From NCBI GenBank assembly GCA_018340805.1, contig JACMZG010000008.1, positions 15,748,013-15,812,012 of the forward strand: DNA of 64,000 nucleotides, in the 5' to 3' direction. Shown here piece after piece: positions 39,024-48,724 of this stretch. The notes under the pieces are model-generated. The model was not told where the DNA came from, ran no database searches, and worked only from the letters and a program-made list of their open reading frames with translations. This DNA comes from Microvelia longipes (lineage: Eukaryota; Arthropoda; Insecta; Hemiptera; Veliidae). The position numbers and the translations under genes were made by a program. Numbering within the stretch: the first letter of the stretch is position 1; each line of letters opens with the position of its first letter.

Positions 39024-39830
39024 AATATGAGATTTCTGGTTTTATTGATTGACATATTATATATGTCAAATAAAACATTATGTCAGTAATTGACATTATG
39101 TTAACAAATCAAGTTTTTCACTGTAGTTTAACACATGGCTAAAATTAGTTGACAGCATGGGAAAATAATACCTGGATGTTAAACCACGTCCACCACTTCA
39201 AATCAGACCAACCTCATTGGTTCCTCAACACTATTTTCCCATGTTATCATTTTAGCCATGTGTTACACTATAGTACACTTGAAAATTCACTTATTCCTGG
39301 CAGTATGCCACTTATATAAACCAGTAATATGACAAACAGATAAAGCACAACAACCATGTGGCTGCGAAGCGGACACAGAGAGTTGGACACTGCGAAGCAG
39401 CCACCAGCGCTGAGTGCACGGAGTGGCAAAGTGGCCAAAGGCCTCCGTGCCCTCAGCACTGGGGGCTGCTTGGTTGTAAAGTAAAAAAAAACTTCTCTTT
39501 ATTCTTCTTTTACTTTTTAATTCTAAAAATTTTAATTTATTTATTTACAGGTTAATATCTCTTGAAGAAGAATTAAGAAGAGAACAGAGAAAAATGTCAG
39601 ATACTCTTTCACACAAGCAAAGAGTTATAGAAGCTCAGGAACATCAAATAGCAGCACTAGATGCAGCAAATAATCGACTAGTTATTGCTCTGACAACTCT
39701 TAAAGAGAAATATCAACAAAGTAATAATAATAACAACACCACGACAAATACAACTAACTCAACAGCTGTCAGTAATGAATCTCATAAAGTCTTTGCTAAT
39801 CTTAGTGAATTGCAAAGCTCTTCCTGTTAA
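25794..39830 (+). CDS. raskol: SynGAP/DAB2IP-family Ras GTPase-activating protein (raskol orthologue)
   Basis: Stimulates GTP hydrolysis by Ras, and probably Rap, near the membrane. Fifteen exons join in one frame with GT...AG introns: 25794-25882, 28323-28541, 30548-30649, 31215-31399, 32151-32317, 32622-32784, 33241-33502, 33802-33950, 34667-34833, 35298-35650, 36297-36516, 37121-37248, 37433-37733, 38339-38610, 39551-39830 (3057 nt, 1018 residues plus TAA). Counting from 25794: basic [11 protein letters not shown] segment (about 14-24), C-terminal PH part ending AERDKWV (to about 103), C2 (about 112-235), RasGAP (about 240-505) with arginine finger R316 in [10 protein letters not shown] and FLRFLCPAI at 427-435, disordered Ser/Asn/Pro region, FTNPVY (793-798), five histidines (826-830) and coiled coils (871-895, 926-970). 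Order and motifs match SYNGAP1 and DAB2IP. The start codon is upstream; see the candidate exons at 12593 and 744. Introns not listed separately are plain AT-rich DNA. Confidence 0.95.
26196..27570. mobile_element. DNA element with 35-bp perfect TIRs and 9-bp TSD
   Basis: Bases 26196-26230 (starting ACTAGACGTTGTAGCGAGCC) are exactly reverse-complemented at 27536-27570. TACTAGCTT directly repeats on both sides (26187-26195 and 27571-27579). A 9-bp duplication suggests a Mutator-like or related mover. No transposase is visible. About 800 bp once the nested insertion is removed. Confidence 0.85.
26930..27504. mobile_element. Nested hAT-like MITE, 575 bp, 8-bp TSD
   Basis: Perfect 30-bp TIRs start TAGAGTGCCTATATAACAGA and lie at 26930-26959 and 27475-27504. 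The flanking 8-bp direct repeat CCTACCTA sits at 26922-26929 and 27505-27512. An 8-bp duplication and a terminus fitting the hAT YARNG pattern support hAT. It lies inside the 26196-27570 element, so it inserted later. Non-coding interior. Confidence 0.88.
28323..28541 (+). CDS. raskol: RasGAP exon: SHESLL motif and PH-domain end
   Basis: Acceptor ACAG; phase 2 decides that the exon starts at 28323 rather than two bases later. Contains [20 protein letters not shown] and the PH-ending [12 protein letters not shown], matching SHESLLSPSSA, IKPVHSSILG and RSAAERDKW of the vertebrate proteins. Confidence 0.95.
28542..30547. other. RasGAP intron
   Basis: AT-rich, with one notable structure: the hairpin at 28713-28768. 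Otherwise nothing recognisable. Confidence 0.6.
28713..28768. repeat. 25-bp-arm hairpin, 6-base loop
   Basis: Arms at 28713-28737 and 28744-28768 contain CATGGTGCTAAATTATA and its complement, with one mismatch. The loop is CAACGG. No clear flanking duplication. Confidence 0.85.
30548..30649 (+). CDS. raskol: RasGAP exon: PH-C2 linker and first C2 strand
   Basis: Encodes [11 protein letters not shown]...[16 protein letters not shown], corresponding to LKLWIIEARELPPKKR at the start of the SynGAP C2 domain. Confidence 0.95.
31215..31399 (+). CDS. raskol: RasGAP exon: core of C2 domain
   Basis: [31 protein letters not shown] and [14 protein letters not shown] are the hallmark C2 blocks of this family. 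SynGAP-type C2 domains contribute to Rap GAP activity. Confidence 0.95.
32151..32317 (+). CDS. raskol: RasGAP exon: C2 end and entry to GAP domain
   Basis: [20 protein letters not shown], the [20 protein letters not shown] block and a phase-0 donor match VGLVTVPVA...RHFTEQWYPV and RYQTMSILPMELYKEFAEY of SynGAP. Confidence 0.95.
32622..32784 (+). CDS. raskol: RasGAP exon: start of GAP domain
   Basis: [20 protein letters not shown], then [12 protein letters not shown] and a helix ending VMMDIDRIG, equivalent to the ALVHILQSTGKAKDFL region of SynGAP. Confidence 0.95.
33241..33502 (+). CDS. raskol: RasGAP exon: arginine finger
   Basis: [20 protein letters not shown] carries the catalytic arginine finger (R316, counting from 25794), followed by CEVDPLK and [12 protein letters not shown]. 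Both match family blocks (FRENTLATKAIEEY, CEVDPIK). Confidence 0.97.
33802..33950 (+). CDS. raskol: RasGAP exon: FLRF catalytic block
   Basis: [13 protein letters not shown] and [20 protein letters not shown]. The FLR-x-x-x-PA signature with its stabilising arginine is intact, so a functional GAP is expected. Confidence 0.97.
34667..34833 (+). CDS. raskol: RasGAP exon: distal GAP helices
   Basis: [34 protein letters not shown] and a helix ending MKNFLNLIS match [20 protein letters not shown] and LANFSKFTSKEDF of SynGAP. Confidence 0.95.
35298..35650 (+). CDS. raskol: RasGAP exon: GAP end and start of disordered tail
   Basis: [20 protein letters not shown] is the family's [20 protein letters not shown] block. 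The rest is Ser/Pro-rich and insect-specific. Another open frame in the middle of this exon is a shadow. Confidence 0.93.
36297..36516 (+). CDS. raskol: RasGAP exon: Ser-rich tail
   Basis: Phase 2 acceptor TTTAG. Ser/Thr/Pro-rich peptide including [20 protein letters not shown]; likely phosphorylation-rich. The donor is GTAAGT. Confidence 0.88.
36590..36890. repeat. Diverged direct duplication in RasGAP intron
   Basis: ACCAATTATACATCTTCTGC followed by TTTAGAAAATTTATTGCA near 36608 recurs in altered form near 36825-36873 (ACCAATCATACTTCTCCTGC, TTTAGAAAATTCATTGCA). Old intronic duplication of about 60-100 bases. Confidence 0.6.
37121..37248 (+). CDS. raskol: RasGAP exon: tail segment
   Basis: [20 protein letters not shown] and [12 protein letters not shown]. 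Phase 0 in, phase 2 out. [12 protein letters not shown] resembles the SVSNLAAVGD region of SynGAP. Confidence 0.88.
37433..37733 (+). CDS. raskol: RasGAP exon: Asn-rich, FTNPVY and histidine tract
   Basis: Asn/Thr repeats, then [12 protein letters not shown], a Ser/Gly run and five histidines before IA. Vertebrate SynGAP has LSFQNPLF followed by Gly-rich sequence and a histidine run in the same place. Confidence 0.9.
38339..38610 (+). CDS. raskol: RasGAP exon: first C-terminal coiled coil
   Basis: Arg/Pro-rich start, then [20 protein letters not shown] heptads, matching KEYEEEIHSLKERL of SynGAP. Ends NMKNIITR at a phase-2 donor. Confidence 0.93.
38855..39025 (+). repeat. Microsatellite-tailed repeat, copy 2
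   Basis: AGCTTATGAGATTGGGTCATGG, an AGGGGGG/TCTCCCTGA block and GAAT run into about 95 bases of TA. Same order as the copies at 7855 and 62595. Confidence 0.7.
39124..39270. mobile_element. 147-bp MITE, TIRs related to the 53.6-kb element
   Basis: Left end TAGTTTAACACATGGCTAAA is mirrored at the right by TTTAGCCATGTGTTACACTA, and similarity runs inward to ATGGGAAAATA/TATTTTCCCAT. TA is at both edges. The TIR shares ACAYGGCTAAA and TTGACAGC with the element at 53581. Confidence 0.8.
39350..39478. repeat. GC-rich imperfect stem-loop
   Basis: CAACCA...GGCTGC pairs with GGGCTGCTTGGTTG, and CAGCGCTGAGTGCACGGAG with CTCCGTGCCCTCAGCACTG. It is far richer in GC than its surroundings. Could be a decayed element or a structured RNA. 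Confidence 0.6.
39551..39830 (+). CDS. raskol: RasGAP terminal coding exon: coiled coil and stop
   Basis: [20 protein letters not shown] aligns with RLMLVEEELRRDHPAM of SynGAP. Heptads continue through [19 protein letters not shown], then an Asn/Thr tract and SELQSSSC before TAA. There is no PDZ-ligand ending of the SynGAP alpha1 type. Confidence 0.95.
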
Positions 39831-42800
39831 ATATTATCTTTAAATTGTGTGTAATGTAGACTTTAGACTTCTAAACTAACTTCAAAAGATAAGATGGGTT
39901 CTTTTTAATATTTAATAGTTCAAGGGATTACTTCTAAACCTGCTAGAAATAATGTAGAAGTTAAAAACTTTAATCAAATTCATAAATGTAGTGACAAATT
40001 TATGTGGCAAAGGAGATCTCGACTATCCTTCTAGATTTCAACCATTTTAAAACTGTTATTTTTGTTTTTGAATTTTAATTTCAAAGCTTATGCTAGTCCT
40101 TTCCAAAAGTTTTAAGAGACTCCCAGTTGTGACTTAACTTTTGTGTCTTTTTTTTAAGTATGAATTCTGTCACACTGTTTTTCAATCCTTATTATGAATG
40201 TCTTAAAGAACTCATTTTTATCTTATAAATAAAAATTTCTCAATAACTACCAAAATAAATGGAAAATCCAATCCAAAATATCACTGATTTTACAAAATCT
40301 ATCTAACAAAAAATGTATAACTTTTTCCCCACTTTTTAGTTAGGGAAACCAATCTATAAACTTTTTGAACGAAAAGTGTTTGGATTGAAAAGAGAATATT
40401 CATTGTAGTCTATACTTTTATTGTTAGTTTGTCTCTCAGTATAATCAGTGCTATGAATTCACAAAAACCCTGATAACATCTTATCTTTCTTAAAATCTGA
40501 ATTCACCCCTTTGTAGAAGTTAAATAGCATTAGCAATATCTTGTCTATTAAGATCTATAATTTCCTCTAATATCAAAACATAAATCCTTTAGAAAAATAA
40601 AATCCTTACATTTTCACATAAATAAGATGTTCTAGATAATATAAAGCACAAAAAATAAAAAATATTAATTATTTCCTACCCCCTGTAGCGTAATTACAAA
40701 TAAATTATTTATTGATCTCTAACAATTAGTAAATAATTATAAATATAACTCTGAAAAGGGATATCGTAAACTAGTGTTACTTTATGGATTATTTAAATTG
40801 CTTTGAACAAACAATAATAAATATATTCTTGATTGAAATTTAAGTTTTCATTCTTGTAAATTAAATAAAATATGAAATTATTACGATGAATGAATATTCT
40901 AATAAGAATTCAAAGAAAAATCACAAACTCAAGTCATTATTGATTATCAATGGCAAAAATCAAATAAAAAATATCATTATTGCTTTTCAAAGAAATTTGT
41001 AAAATCTATTATTACTACATCCTGGTAACCATTTTATTTGGAACAAGGTAGTATCAGATTGTTCGGTTCAATTCTTGGCACTTAAGCATTATTGAAATTC
41101 AACATTTCCTACCACAAATAAATGGTTTCATTATTCCTTTTAAAATAATACCCAATACAACACAAGATTCAAATGACCACGGAAAAACATATTTCTAAAA
41201 ATCACAAAATCCTATCTTTTATAACTAAATAACTTAAAGTTTATTTTATTAAGTAGATCGCCGATATATTCAAATATTAGTAGATTTTTCATAAATAGTA
41301 TTTTTCATGTTTTATTTCCATGACTTTTTCCACACCAGATTTTTAAAATAAAATGACAAAACTAAGTATTAACAAGTAGTTAGATTGCACTAAGTGTGTT
41401 GAACTTTAAATTAAACTTCAAAAACTTTCTGTTAAAATTGAACATTTAATTTTTGCATTAACAGTTTAAAAAATATAATGTTTTTATAACTTCCAATAAA
41501 CAGAAGAGAGCTATTGTTATCCAATACATTGTCATTATATATGATTAAGTCGTTCAACACATTTATTGTTTATCCCTTTAGATATATCCTCTAATTTATC
41601 CCTTTAATTTCACTTGTAAATAAGCAACAAATCACTTTTCATGAAAGCATAATACAATAATAAAAATTGGTAATTTTTCTTTATTTTACCTATTTGAGTT
41701 TACCAAAAGCTTTAAATTAATATTAATGTTAGTTTTATTTAATTTCTTGTATTTTGCATGGCTTTATTGTTATCCTTTATTTTAAATCTTATTTGTAAAT
41801 TATATCTCACTAAGAAGTATTGTATAATTTTTGTATATATTTTTTTTTTGTATAGAGGAGTCTTATTTGTTTACACATTACAATTAATAAGAATTTTTAT
41901 TAATTGTATTTAATTGTTTTCTTCCATTCAATTAAAAAGATTCAAAATTAAAATAAAAACTCTCAAATTATGTTTTATGAAATAGTTATAAATTTAAAAG
42001 CTATGAATGAGATTCACACGTTTCATAAATTGATAAAGTTTTTTTATAAGCTGTAAACTCAACATAATTTCTTTATTGGTTATGAAAATAGAAAATATTT
42101 AGTTATTAAATGCTATCAAGATTTGCTAATTAATAACAACCTCTCAAGCTCATTTTTTCTTAAGAAATTCACTAAAATGTGATTATATTTTTTTTAAATT
42201 ATGTGTTTTTAATTAATTATTTAATGGAATTAACACAATTTTTAATTAATTGTGAACATAGAACTAAAATAAACTGTAGTGATTCATCTCTCTGTATTCA
42301 TTTAATAACTAATGTCCCATTCAAAAACCTTTTATTTAAATTTTGAAAGGTCTTTTTTTTCTTTTAAGTATTTAAATAATCAGTATTGTTTTCTTTTTTG
42401 TATATATTTCATTTTCCTCCTAAATGTATGTAAAATTTCTTTATATGGCTTCTCATGTATTGTTGAAAAGCATTGTTTTTTATTTAAAGAACCAAAGATT
42501 TATTAAAACCTTACATTTTTGTATATTTTTTAATTTTATAACACCATTTATTTGTTTTTTTTTGTATAGATAACATTTATTTGTTTTTGCAAAACATTAT
42601 GTATTTATTTATTTATTTAAAAGAAAGTAATTTTTAAGTAAAAATTATTCAAACAAACTATTTATAAGTCTTGAATTTATTTTTAAAGAGTTGGTTTTGT
42701 CCTTTTGTTGTTGCGTAATTCTAGAAATTTAATGCTTTATAAGTGTTTTATTTACTATTTATGTGAAGAATTAAATATTTTCCAAAAAAAATGTTTATTT

Positions 42801-43130
42801 AGTTATAAAATTTAAAACCTCTGAATAAATTGTTGCCCTCATTAATGACATTTATATTAGTTCTAAATAAATTTAATTTTTAACCATGTAATTAACTAAA
42901 CTAACATTAATTTGAATACTCACTCACATTACCCCCCCCCCCACTCCCTGTACTTGTAAGATTTTTGTTCATTTTAATTCTTTTTTGTATTTTTATTTTT
43001 TAAGTTTTTACTTTAATTTGTATTATACTCTATAATAAGAATATTTGTATTAGTTTTAGTTATTAGTATTTTAGTTAAGTGTTCTTTTTTTATTTTTTTG
43101 TGAAATAAAAAAAAAAATTTTGAAAACAAT
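39831..43130 (+). other. Probable 3' UTR region of the RasGAP and downstream DNA
   Basis: No open frame of interest. Several AATAAA signals lie between about 40240 and 43110, so the true polyadenylation site cannot be chosen. A late candidate is AATAAA near 43105, followed by an A run. AT-rich throughout, with a short C run near 42935. Confidence 0.4.
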
Positions 43131-43728
43131 GTCTTATAAATAATATATATTTATAAAGAAAAAGAAAAATTCCAAAGCACCTGGTGTAAGAAACGAAGTT
43201 ACAATTTTATGTTTATAACTATATAATAAATAAAAAAATCTTTAAAAACAAGAAAAATGTTTTTGTATACCTTAATTAATCATATTACATAAAGATAAAA
43301 TAATTAGGGAATAGGAAAACAACCAAAATTTATTTTATTTTTTGGAATGATATCATTCTATACCTTCAATTAAACATATTTCAATGTTTTGCAAAGTATT
43401 AGTTATATGCACTCTCAAATATAATTTAGAAAGCTGTAAATATTTTTAATTCTAAAACTATAGATAAAAATCAAATGACATTTGATTAGGTTGTTAAAAT
43501 TTCAGTCATAATACAACCATATAAACTTCAGATGTCAAGGGGTAGAGACCATAGATACTGAAACAATAAGACTGTTGACTCAATGCTGAGAAAATTAGAA
43601 TTCTGGTCGACACTAGCGATCTTGCGGACCTACCTTTCAATTAAATGGGCGTGGCTAAATTTTTCCAGCTTTTGTCCACATTCCGTTTAAAATAAACTTT
43701 TCATACTTTGTTTAGTCATACTTCTGAC

Positions 43729-43775
43729 CAAAGATTATATAGTATACCATTATGTGGTATACTATATAATCTTTG
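43729..43775. mobile_element. 47-bp palindromic insertion with 8-bp direct repeats
   Basis: Perfect 21-bp arms starting CAAAGATTATATAGTATACC flank a 5-base centre (TTATG). CTTCTGAC repeats immediately outside on both sides (43721-43728 and 43776-43783). An 8-bp duplication and the CAAAG end fit hAT. Essentially only termini remain. Confidence 0.75.
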
Positions 43776-43827
43776 CTTCTGACTAGCCGTATCCAGCTGC
43801 GCTTAGTGTGGTTTTTGTCATCTTCAA

Positions 43828-44085
43828 ACTTCCACAGAACGCTTCTGATGACAGGTAAGTTTACATTTTATTAATTTAATCAAGTAGCAATAAATAATAG
43901 TGGCTAAATTAACCACATCCTGCAAGATAAATTTTAGCATTTAATACAGTCCACAATAGTCAATATAAAAACGTCTTTTCATAAAAGCCCATGTGATTGA
44001 TTTTCTGATGAAACCAATTAAACTAATAACTTAACTGAATTAAAGTAAACTTACCTTCCATCAGTAATGAGCGTTCTGTGGAAAC
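43828..44085. repeat. Inverted repeat, about 40-bp imperfect arms
   Basis: TTCCACAGAACGC plus a later AGGTAAGTTTA at 43830-43865 is mirrored at 44046-44083 (TAAACTTACCT, GCGTTCTGTGGAA) with small indels. Probably a decayed MITE. Confidence 0.65.
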
Positions 44086-45494
44086 ACTTTAGATTCCTGT
44101 GCAAGAATAAAATATATTTGACAACGTATGACAATTTGTCTATCTAAAGATATTTTCAACATCATTTTTACCCAAATGCTCCTACCGTTGTACCACTTTA
44201 TTAACATAAAATCCATCACTTCAATATATGCCCCAAAGATATATTTTATCAATGAGAATAAACTAACTTTTGCAAGTAAACAAAACAAATAAAAAAATTT
44301 CTACAAAATACTTATAATGCAAGCATAATTAAATTTCAAATCTAAAATAACCCTTTTTCCTAGACTAAACATCATTTACTAAATTTATCTCCAACTTTAT
44401 GTATTACTTTCTTGCAACAGTTATGTAGATAACTGTTAGAATAATGTTGGAGACGTTTAATATTAAAAAAATATAATATGAACTCGGAGCACAAGTCAGG
44501 CTTTATGCTGAAAATATCTTTAGATAAAAAATACAAAACATATTATAGTAAAAGTTAACTAGAAGGTGTTAGAATTTGGGTCTGAAATAAGTATGTTGCC
44601 TAGTTAGTTTCTTAGACAAATTTAATTTAAGAAAATATTAATTCAGTTAGTCTAGTAGGTGTCGAGATAAGGATAAAAGGGTATGTGATTTGTAAATAAT
44701 GAGTAATCATTAAGTCTTTAAATAAATTGTACAAATGCGATTACAAATTTTGTAATAAAGGGTAGATAGTGGGGTAGATATACCCTTTATGTCCCCAGGG
44801 GTTTCCTCTAACTCTAAAAAGGCATTTATTTAACACATCATTTTCTAAATGACTTTATTCTAATCTTTGCCTAAATGATTGCTTGACAGATCTAATAATA
44901 TTGATTTGTAATAAAGAAATTTCTATGTATTTTTTTTTAATTTCTCAATTTTTAATAAAAATTACAATTCTCTTAAATTAAAGGATTAAGATATCACAAT
45001 TCTCTTAAAGATTAATAGATTTAAGAGTAGATTTTAGAATCTATTAATCTAGAGAATATCCCTCACTAGAGGCTTGGCCTGTGGTGTCTTTCATTATCTA
45101 TTTGACAGTAGATAATTAATTAATATCTGAAGAACGTGCTTCCCAATCAAAGAGTATTGAAATTAAAATGTATTCTTAATGTCTTTAATAGTTTTACATT
45201 ATTTATAGTAAAGTAAGTCATAAACTGGAATAATTATTGATTTTTGTTTGCTACCTTTGAGAGTGTTTAATGTTGCTAGGATACATGTTTATATCTGACA
45301 ATGTCTTAGCATATTTATAAATAGGACATCTTTTTTATATTTGTTTTAATTATCTTTCATTAACTGAAGTATTTCAATGTTTTTGCAATTTCACTAAAGT
45401 TAATATTTTTATTTTGAAGAAAGTATGTAAGTTGAAGCAGTTTAATCATAAAAATAAAGTATAGTTTTTGATTTATAAAGAATATAAATGTAGA

Positions 45495-45632
45495 ATGACT
45501 CACTCTGATTTAGGAGGAAGGAAAACCATAGAATACACTCTGAAAGGACCAATAAAACCAGAACTGAAAGGATTCTCTGGCTTAACAGTCGGTTGTGCTG
45601 CCATTGATATACAATTTAAAGCACCAGTTCAG
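45495..45632 (+). CDS. NICN1: NICN1 exon 1
   Basis: 46 codons from the chosen ATG to CAG. Encodes KGFSGLTVGCAAIDIQFKAP, comparable to the human segment VLVIDVTFPSVAPFELQ just before the NYYTA block. Confidence 0.8.
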
Positions 45633-47782
45633 GTTTGTTCAAACTTATCCCAGATTTTTTTATTAAATTTCTTATTTATTTATAACTATTGTGGAAATAG
45701 AATTAACAAAGTGACTTGACTCACTTATTTTAGGCCAGAGGGGGTTAACTTAAATGAGGAAAGTTGGGATTCGATTATCGCAAGCTAATAAAAATTAGCG
45801 CTGCGGCGGACCGGTGTGGACAGAGTGGTCAGGTGGGTGCTGTTAACCTCTGGTAGATTAACTCTTTTTTATCAACAGTCAGCAGTACCATGTAAATCTA
45901 CTAGCGGCAATGCTTCTCTATTATTGAATCAGAATAATTAGAGATAGCGCCTTTACATCCACTATCACCTGTCTTTCAGTCTCTGCCTATACTTATTACA
46001 GTATCTGGTTTGAGTAAATATAGCGCCTTACAGTCATTCAAACTTCAGCTAACGATTTGTTTCTGATTAAGTTTTAAATGATAAATGTATCCATCGTAAC
46101 CTAATTCCCACGTTGTCCCCATACTTTAACACGCGACCATTAATTAAGCACTCACTCTCTTTCATAAATTGTTTGTAGTTGTACCAGTGTTCAGTTTGTT
46201 TCACGCTATTTACATTGTTTTACCTGTGTAGTAAACTTGATTTTTGATTTGCTATCAAAACTTAGATCTCGAAAAAAAATATTATTGTATTTCGTTAAAC
46301 TAATCTTTATTTGCATGGATTAATTTAGGTAACAATCAACACTCTGTTAAGTAAGCTATATTGAACACACTTTATCTAGTTGGCCCGGCATTTGAAAACA
46401 ACATTAACCACCCCCTCGAACTGGCACGATTCTGGCTCAGGCAGAGTGTTTATTGTTGTAAATTGGTTTGACCGGAGGATCAAATGAGTTCGATATTGTT
46501 TGGCAAAGTTTTTTTTTCTGAAGATTAGAAAGGAATAATTTAAGAGGTGATGGCTTTTGAGTGAACTGATGTGGGACGAACTTTATCAGGTTGCATCCCC
46601 ATCAGACGCTACTTTAACCCCCCCTCGAGCTGGCTCGATTCTGGCTCAGGTAGAGTGTGTTGCTGTTGTTATTTGGTTTGGAACATCAGATTAAGAAGGT
46701 TTGGCATCGTTCAACAAATAGTTTGACCCATTTTTATTTTAGATTGAAAAAATGTTACAACCATACGTATGTATGGATATGTTATGATACGTAAGTTTAA
46801 TACAAAACTTAAAACAAACTTATAAAAAACAAACTAATAACAACAAACTTATAAAATAAAATTAAATTAAAGAATTAAAATATACAAGAGATTTAAAATT
46901 TCTTTACTTAAGCATTTTTGACAGAATAAGTAGAGTTAAAGTTGATAATTACATATGTCAATTAATGCTCACTGCTTTCTTCACTTAGGTTTAAGAGGTT
47001 TTTCAGTTAAGAACCAGAAATTTCCAATCACCCAAAATATTAAAAAAAAAATAAATAAATAATAATTTTTTTACAACTAAGTATTTCCTTCCTACCCCCC
47101 CCCCCCCCCCCCGGGGGAACACTGTGACCATACATCACAGACCCCCCATATCCCTCCTCTATACTTCTATACACAATCTACCTTACCACCGTCGTCCATG
47201 ACTCCCACCCCTATTCCAGATGAATCCTAGCTCTAGGAGTTAGTCCTATTTACCTGCGTGTTCGTACTATACCTATATCTATATTTGATTACTTATTAAT
47301 TATTTTAACACATCAAAATGGCTTGGCGGGTTTGTTAGTTTTGAGGGCTCGTTGTGACCAATGGTTACACTATTTCTACTCCTAAGAATTGAATTAAGTG
47401 TAAGTGTAAATGTGAAAAAACTGCTTTCTTCAGTATTGTAACTATTACTTTTCACCAAGCGCTACCAATTGCAAATTTAGTATAATCATAAACAGTTTTC
47501 TCTTCAAATTTTAATGAAATACTGATGGCTAGCAGTGAGGATCAACCTCGAATCCGAACAAATCGAGCCCAAATATTTTTGATTCTATTTTGAAAAAGTG
47601 CATTTTTCAAATAGAAAATTATACATGTTGTTAGAAGAGGGGCTTTTACGCTCTATAAGTTTTGTCTTCCGATTAAATAGTTACTTATTGCAAGACAACT
47701 AGATAACAGTTATTTTTTCCGGATAACACATCTAGTATGTTTCAACTCTCTCTAGCATAAATACACTGGGAGATTATAGACG

Positions 47783-47813
<31 letters not shown>

Positions 47814-48724
47814 TGACAGACAAACTTCGTGGAAACTACTCAGAAGGTCTTAAAAACGCTTTCGGATTTTTCGCAAACCAAACGCAATACTTTTCCAATG
47901 AGGAAATTAAAAATTTAAATGCTTGTAATATACATATCATAAAAGCACCATATGAAGGTGTGCTTTTCAATTTAAAAATTTGAAATTTACGAATATTTCA
48001 AATTCTTTTGGGCCTGGCCCTAGTCATTTTTAGGCCAACTTATAAAAAACATTAGTTTTTTTTAAGACAAGGCAAGAGGCAACAAACAAACTTGATGTTA
48101 TAAACAAATAATGCTCAAATAGCAACAAAAAAACAGTGAAAATGCGTTATAAATGATATCATAAAATAAATTGCATTAATAAGTCATTGTTTTCGTTATC
48201 TGTTTGATCAGGTTGGAGAAATAGTTTTCAGAAATTACTACACAGCTAGTATTGACTTGCTAGTTAAACGCTTAGCGAGTGAAGACAAAAAAGGGTCCAA
48301 AGTTAGATCTGTGAGATCTTGGGAATTGTCAATTAGCCATAAAGATTTAATGATATCGCCCCACTTAGAGAATGGAAGTCAAGATATGGTTTCCATACCC
48401 GCTACGGAGAGCAAGACTGAATGGAAGGATGTGCTGTCTATGAGAGTCATCCTGAGACAACCTTCCCATCTTTGGAAAACCTTTCATATCGATGATATAA
48501 CTATTTATTCAGATTTACCAAGACTTAAACAAAGCACTGCAATCTGCTCAGCTAGACAAGAGACGGATAGATTATTGAATTTGTTTAAAAAACAAACTAT
48601 AGATGCTCTGATGTGGTCACCTATAAATGATTTAAGACCGATAACATCTCCCAGAAATGTGGTCCCCAGAGAGCATTATAAAAATGCTTCTGGGTATGAA
48701 ATCGCTAAGCTTCCTACTTCTTAA
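45495..48724 (+). CDS. NICN1: Nicolin-1 homologue (tubulin polyglutamylase complex subunit)
   Basis: Two exons, 45495-45632 and 48212-48724, join in phase 0 to a 216-residue protein (human NICN1 has 213). Nicolin-1 co-purifies with the TTLL1 tubulin polyglutamylase complex that modifies microtubules, notably in cilia and neurons. Diagnostic blocks are EIVFRNYYTASIDLLVKR (human EITFKNYYTAFLSIRVRQ) and MRVILRQPSHLWKTFHIDD followed by ITIY (human LRLILRQPSPLWLSFTVEEL QIY). I chose the ATG at 45495 (MTHSDLGGRKTIEY) as the first in frame; an ATG six bases upstream is followed at once by a stop. The acceptor TTTGATCAG and donor CAG-GTTTGT are acceptable. The 2.6-kb intron is repeat-rich. No signal peptide or membrane segment. 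The N-terminal third diverges from vertebrate nicolin. Confidence 0.87.
46401..46665 (+). repeat. Direct-repeat pair in NICN1 intron
   Basis: A block running from TTAACC through CCCTCGA, GATTCTGGCTCAGG and AGAGTGT appears at about 46408-46450 and again at about 46614-46660, about 210 bases apart. Likely a duplicated piece of a dispersed element. Confidence 0.65.
47735..47905 (+). repeat. (CA)n-bearing dispersed repeat, copy A (partial)
   Basis: GCATAAATACACTGGGAG, a (CA)n run, then ACAAACTTCGTGGAAAC and AAAAACGCTTTCGGAT. The same order occurs at about 50303-50440 and 53236-53335. Confidence 0.7.
48212..48724 (+). CDS. NICN1: NICN1 exon 2
   Basis: 170 codons and TAA. Carries NYYTA and LRQPSHLW blocks. 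The C-terminal third, including NLFKKQTIDALMWSPINDL, is less conserved; the family's Met/Thr-rich helix region is recognisable only loosely. Confidence 0.87.
   Translation, partial: VGEIVFRNYYTASIDLLVKRLASEDKKGSKVRSVRSWELSISHKDLMISPHLENGSQDMVSIPATESKTEWKDVLSMRVILRQPSHLWKTFHIDDITIYSDLPRLKQSTAICSARQETDRLLNLFKKQTIDALMWSPINDLRPITSPRNVVPREHYKNASGYEIAKLPTS

Larger units (their letters stand above)
38611..39550. other. RasGAP last intron, repeat-rich
   Basis: Holds a microsatellite-tailed repeat (38855-39025), a small TA-flanked MITE (39124-39270) and a GC-rich stem-loop (about 39350-39478). No exon seen. Confidence 0.6.
43131..45494. other. Intergenic region between RasGAP and NICN1
   Basis: Contains the palindrome at 43729-43775 and an inverted pair near 43828-44085. 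The NICN1 promoter should lie in the last kilobase but no clear core element is visible. Confidence 0.5.
45633..48211. other. NICN1 intron, repeat-rich
   Basis: Contains a GC-richer stretch (45735-46700) with a direct repeat of CTCGARCTGGCWCGATTCTGG (near 46417 and 46625), a long C run at 47096-47112 and a (CA)n-bearing repeat copy at 47735-47905. No further exon is needed by phase. Confidence 0.6.

Noticed and set aside
47096..47112. Long C run as a structural or regulatory G-quadruplex site
   Set aside because: A single homopolymer in an intron; could also be a sequencing or assembly slip.
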